Part shown: piece after piece, positions 61,602 to 64,000 of the stretch
Layout: every line of letters begins with the position of its first letter
Numbering within the stretch: the first letter of the stretch is position 1
Assembly (NCBI RefSeq): GCF_016724845.1
Contig: NZ_CP068082.1
Location: forward strand, 4,836,001-4,900,000
Reading direction: 5' to 3'
Source: Sphingobacterium spiritivorum
GTDB lineage: Bacteria > Bacteroidota > Bacteroidia > Sphingobacteriales > Sphingobacteriaceae
DNA: 64,000 bases
The notes under the pieces: model-generated
Seen by the model: the letters and a program-made list of their open reading frames with translations, nothing else
Database searches by the model: none
What the model was told of the DNA's origin: nothing
Program-made: the position numbers and the translations under genes

Positions 61602-63317
61602 TCAAGTATTTAATAAAGAAGACCATTCCGGCGAATTATCTGCCGGAATTACACTTTTATCTACCTGCACGGAAATCATAATATGCTGATTGCTGTCACA
61701 TATGTCCATGGAAATCAGTCCCGCATCATCTGCAACTTTACTTATCCATATATGGGATGACTGTATGTTGTCTATGGTGAGAACAAGTTTTTTATCCAGT
61801 ATCATATATCGTCCTCCCTGATCTACCAGATTTTGAATACAGCCGCTGTACTGTTGACGACAGCCGTTATTGCGGATGAAAAATGAAACCGGTAACTGTT
61901 CTGCGGCAGATCTGGCCAGTATCCTTTTGAAGAAAGCAAAATCCTTTTTAGTGATACTATCATACGAAACGGTCTCCTGTTTATTCAACAGTCGCTCACA
62001 CGATTTCTCTGCAGCTGTGAGTGTCTGTTGGGCAGCCTTATAAGAACCCAGCAAGTGCATAAATGCATGCTGAAAGTCCGAACCATCTCCCAATGTCACC
62101 ATAAAGACCAAATGGCCGCTTTCATCATAAAATCTGAGGCTTTTCTCCCATTGATGCGCTACAGCAAGAACCGTTTTGCATTTTGCCAGTTCGATCTGTA
62201 TCTCAGACGTATTATCCCTAAATATAAAATATCCTTCCTCCAGTTCCGGTTCCTCCAGTATACAACGAATGTCCATCTGTACAATCTCAGTTCGTACGGA
62301 TGAATTGATAATACCCAATCCGACCAAACCTTTGAGTAATCCTGCATACTCTTTGTTTAGAACAGCTACCTGATTGGGGTATGCGATAAAGAGCAAATCG
62401 ATTTCAGAAATTTCGAGTTGTTTAGCCAGCACTGATAGAGAAGCATTGGGATGCAGGTCATGAAGCTGCAAATAACGTTCTCTCAAATCTCCTTCCGTCT
62501 TGCGCGCCGGCAGTTTACTATTGAAATGAGCAGCATCCATTTCGATTTCTTCCATTCTTATCAACGGTTTCAGGGTTTTGGGATGTATGTGTACATCTGC
62601 TTCTACCGAAAATACCGTATACAAACTTTGCTTATCCAGTACCTCTATTGCTGTACCATCAAACCATTTTCTACCGTTTTTGAGCATAATAATACGATCG
62701 GCATATATACTGGCCAGATTCACATCGTGAAGTACCACCACTACCATAAATCCCTTTCTTGACAAAGCCTTTGCAATGGCCAGCACCTGCTGCTGATAAC
62801 GCAGATCTAATGCAGAAACAGGTTCGTCCAATAGTAAAAGACTATCCGGATTATCCCAAAGCTGAGCCAGTACACGAGCCAGTTGTACACGCTGTTGCTC
62901 CCCTCCGGAAAGATTCAGGTAAGAACGATCGGCAAACAGTTCTACTCCACAAATCTTCATGACTTCATTCACAATATCCAGATCATGTGCAGCAGGACTG
63001 GATTTAAAATGCGGGTATCTTCCCATGATCACAATATCTTTCACCTTAAATGCCATACTCATGGCATTTTGCTGAGAAAGCATCGCTCTTCGTTTAGCCA
63101 GTTCTGTCACATGGTAACTACTCAAGGGCTTACCATACAGATGTATACTGCCCTCTGTAGCTTCCAGATCGCCACTAAGCAGACGCATTAATGTAGATTT
63201 GCCGGCCCCGTTAGCTCCAAGCAACGCTAAGACTTCACCTTCTCTCAATTGAAAGGAGACGTCTTTGAGCAGTTTTCTACCTTTTATTTCATAAGTAAGT
63301 TTTTCGACACGCAACAT
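61602..63317 (-). CDS. hmuV: Heme ABC transporter ATPase fused to a HemS/HmuS-like heme-handling domain
   Basis: This 571-residue protein is more than twice the length of HmuV. Residues 1-~258 are a complete ABC ATPase: Walker A GANGAGKSTLMRLL, signature LSGGEQQRVQLARVLAQ, Walker B LLLLDEPVSALD and the H-loop VVVLHDVNLAS. Residues ~270-571 follow the two-repeat HemS/ChuS plan. The first repeat has LRERYLQLHDLHPNASLSVL and SLRFYDESGHLVFMVTL. The second has LPVSFFIRNNGCRQQYSGCI and SHIWISKVADDAGLISMDI. Where HemS proteins carry the heme-ligating His (GCIQIH(S/T)G) this one has Tyr (GCRQQYSG). The permease gene ends 20 bases upstream. Confidence 0.85.
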   Translation of the reverse strand: MLRVEKLTYEIKGRKLLKDVSFQLREGEVLALLGANGAGKSTLMRLLSGDLEATEGSIHLYGKPLSSYHVTELAKRRAMLSQQNAMSMAFKVKDIVIMGRYPHFKSSPAAHDLDIVNEVMKICGVELFADRSYLNLSGGEQQRVQLARVLAQLWDNPDSLLLLDEPVSALDLRYQQQVLAIAKALSRKGFMVVVVLHDVNLASIYADRIIMLKNGRKWFDGTAIEVLDKQSLYTVFSVEADVHIHPKTLKPLIRMEEIEMDAAHFNSKLPARKTEGDLRERYLQLHDLHPNASLSVLAKQLEISEIDLLFIAYPNQVAVLNKEYAGLLKGLVGLGIINSSVRTEIVQMDIRCILEEPELEEGYFIFRDNTSEIQIELAKCKTVLAVAHQWEKSLRFYDESGHLVFMVTLGDGSDFQHAFMHLLGSYKAAQQTLTAAEKSCERLLNKQETVSYDSITKKDFAFFKRILARSAAEQLPVSFFIRNNGCRQQYSGCIQNLVDQGGRYMILDKKLVLTIDNIQSSHIWISKVADDAGLISMDICDSNQHIMISVQVDKSVIPADNSPEWSSLLNT

Positions 63318-63336
63318 GCTGTATACTTTTAATTCG

Positions 63337-64000
63337 CTATTCTTCAGTCAATAAAATGTAAAGGAAAACCGGAGTTCCCAATAATGCGGTGATGACCCCT
63401 ATCGGCAGCTCAACAGGAGCGGCCAGTACCCTTGCTAAAATGTCCGCCACCGTCAGTATCAATGCGCCAAATAACGCTGAACTTACCAGGACATATTTAT
63501 GTTCTACACCTCCCATCAGACGTACAGTGTGGGGGACTAATAATCCTACAAAGCCAATAATCCCGGATACAGACACCGAAGCTCCTACCGCCATAGTAGA
63601 TAAGAGCACCACCCACCTTTTGACCCGGTCGGTACGCATTCCCAGCAGATCAGCCTGTGATTCGCCCAATGCAAAGGCATTCAATGCTTTACTGAAAAAA
63701 GGCAGTATCAGCAATGGGATCAGTATAAACGGAGTAATGGCCGCTACATTTTCCCAGGTAGCACCTCCCAGACTGCCTAACATCCAGAAAGTGATGGTAC
63801 GCAGCTGCTGTTCATCCGCCATATACGTAATAAGACCTGTCAACGCCCCTGCAAATGCATTGATGGCGATTCCGGCCAGCAACATCGTGGTGACCCGGGG
63901 TCTTCCTTTTTTTCTGGATAACTGATAGACCAGTAAAGAAGTAATACCCGCTCCTGCAAAAGCTCCGAAAGCCAGCAGATAATAGCCGATTAATTCGCTC
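63337..64000 (-). CDS. hmuU: FecCD-family heme/iron ABC permease (5' end outside window)
   Basis: The frame is open from the stop at 63337 to the window edge, giving the C-terminal ~220 residues. A start at 63885 would be internal, since the frame continues upstream with ELIGYYLLAFGAFAGAGITS. FecCD features are TMLLAGIAINAFAGALTGLITYMAD, TFWMLGSLGGATW, LGMRTDRVKRWVVLLSTMAVGASVSVSG and FVGLLVPHTVRLMGG (the coupling region with the ATPase). The ending PIGVITALLGTPVFLYIL is the usual last helix. It pairs with the fused ATPase downstream. Confidence 0.93.
   Translation of the reverse strand, partial: SELIGYYLLAFGAFAGAGITSLLVYQLSRKKGRPRVTTMLLAGIAINAFAGALTGLITYMADEQQLRTITFWMLGSLGGATWENVAAITPFILIPLLILPFFSKALNAFALGESQADLLGMRTDRVKRWVVLLSTMAVGASVSVSGIIGFVGLLVPHTVRLMGGVEHKYVLVSSALFGALILTVADILARVLAAPVELPIGVITALLGTPVFLYILLTEE

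Noticed and set aside
1-64000. tRNA, rRNA, prophage or integrative element
   Set aside because: No cloverleaf, rRNA segment, integrase, transposase or attachment-site pair was seen on either strand.

Overview
The window reads as a chromosomal segment of a Bacteroidota bacterium, most likely Sphingobacteriaceae (Sphingobacterium-like). The pointers are a bacillithiol deacetylase (BshB1), an S46 dipeptidyl-peptidase, GLPGLI and DUF4294 proteins, an SusC-like outer-membrane barrel protein, and many promoters of the Bacteroidota type (TTTG, about 19 bp, then TAnnTTTG) in place of -35/-10 boxes. No rRNA, tRNA, CRISPR array, integrase or transposase was seen. Both window ends cut a gene: an outer-membrane barrel protein at the left and a heme/iron ABC permease at the right.

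Layout. 1-20.5 kb is mostly housekeeping: undecaprenol/diacylglycerol kinase, BshB1, glutathione peroxidase, a RelA/SpoT enzyme, a Fur-family regulator, purA-pabB, TatD-tcdA, an exonuclease/GIY-YIG fusion, then a minus-strand run gpsA-hemF-M16-M16, a Rieske protein and ychF. 20.5-29.5 kb holds a secreted PNGase F-like enzyme, a 1.7 kb gene-free region, riboflavin synthase, a ClC channel, oxyR and the S46 peptidase. 29.5-41.9 kb covers metal and oxidative stress: a copper-type P-ATPase with five cysteine-rich N-terminal repeats, an ohrR-ohr operon, glutamate dehydrogenase, a fasciclin protein, msrB and a deletion scar joining two truncated iron-uptake genes. 42.4-53.2 kb is a sulfatase/glycosidase cluster (two sulfatases, GH109, a GH95-like enzyme, GH3) preceded by a duplicated pair of unknown genes. 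53.4-60.1 kb is a TetR-controlled RND efflux operon. 60.2-64 kb is a heme-uptake locus with a PchR-like AraC regulator, a minimal Fur-type DNA-binding protein, an ATPase fused to a HemS-like domain, and the permease.

The most unusual material is in the gene-free stretch 22.1-23.8 kb. On the minus strand there are three small transcription units, each with a Bacteroidota promoter, 66-75 nt of RNA and a hairpin-plus-U-tract terminator. Two are near copies and flank a six-unit, 135-bp tandem array in which every unit carries two inverted REP-like palindromes ending in GACGC. The same palindrome type recurs at 13.0-13.5 kb. These look like a small-RNA family and a BIME-like repeat family, neither of which I can match to a named one.

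All functions are inferred from sequence motifs read by eye; no database search was run.
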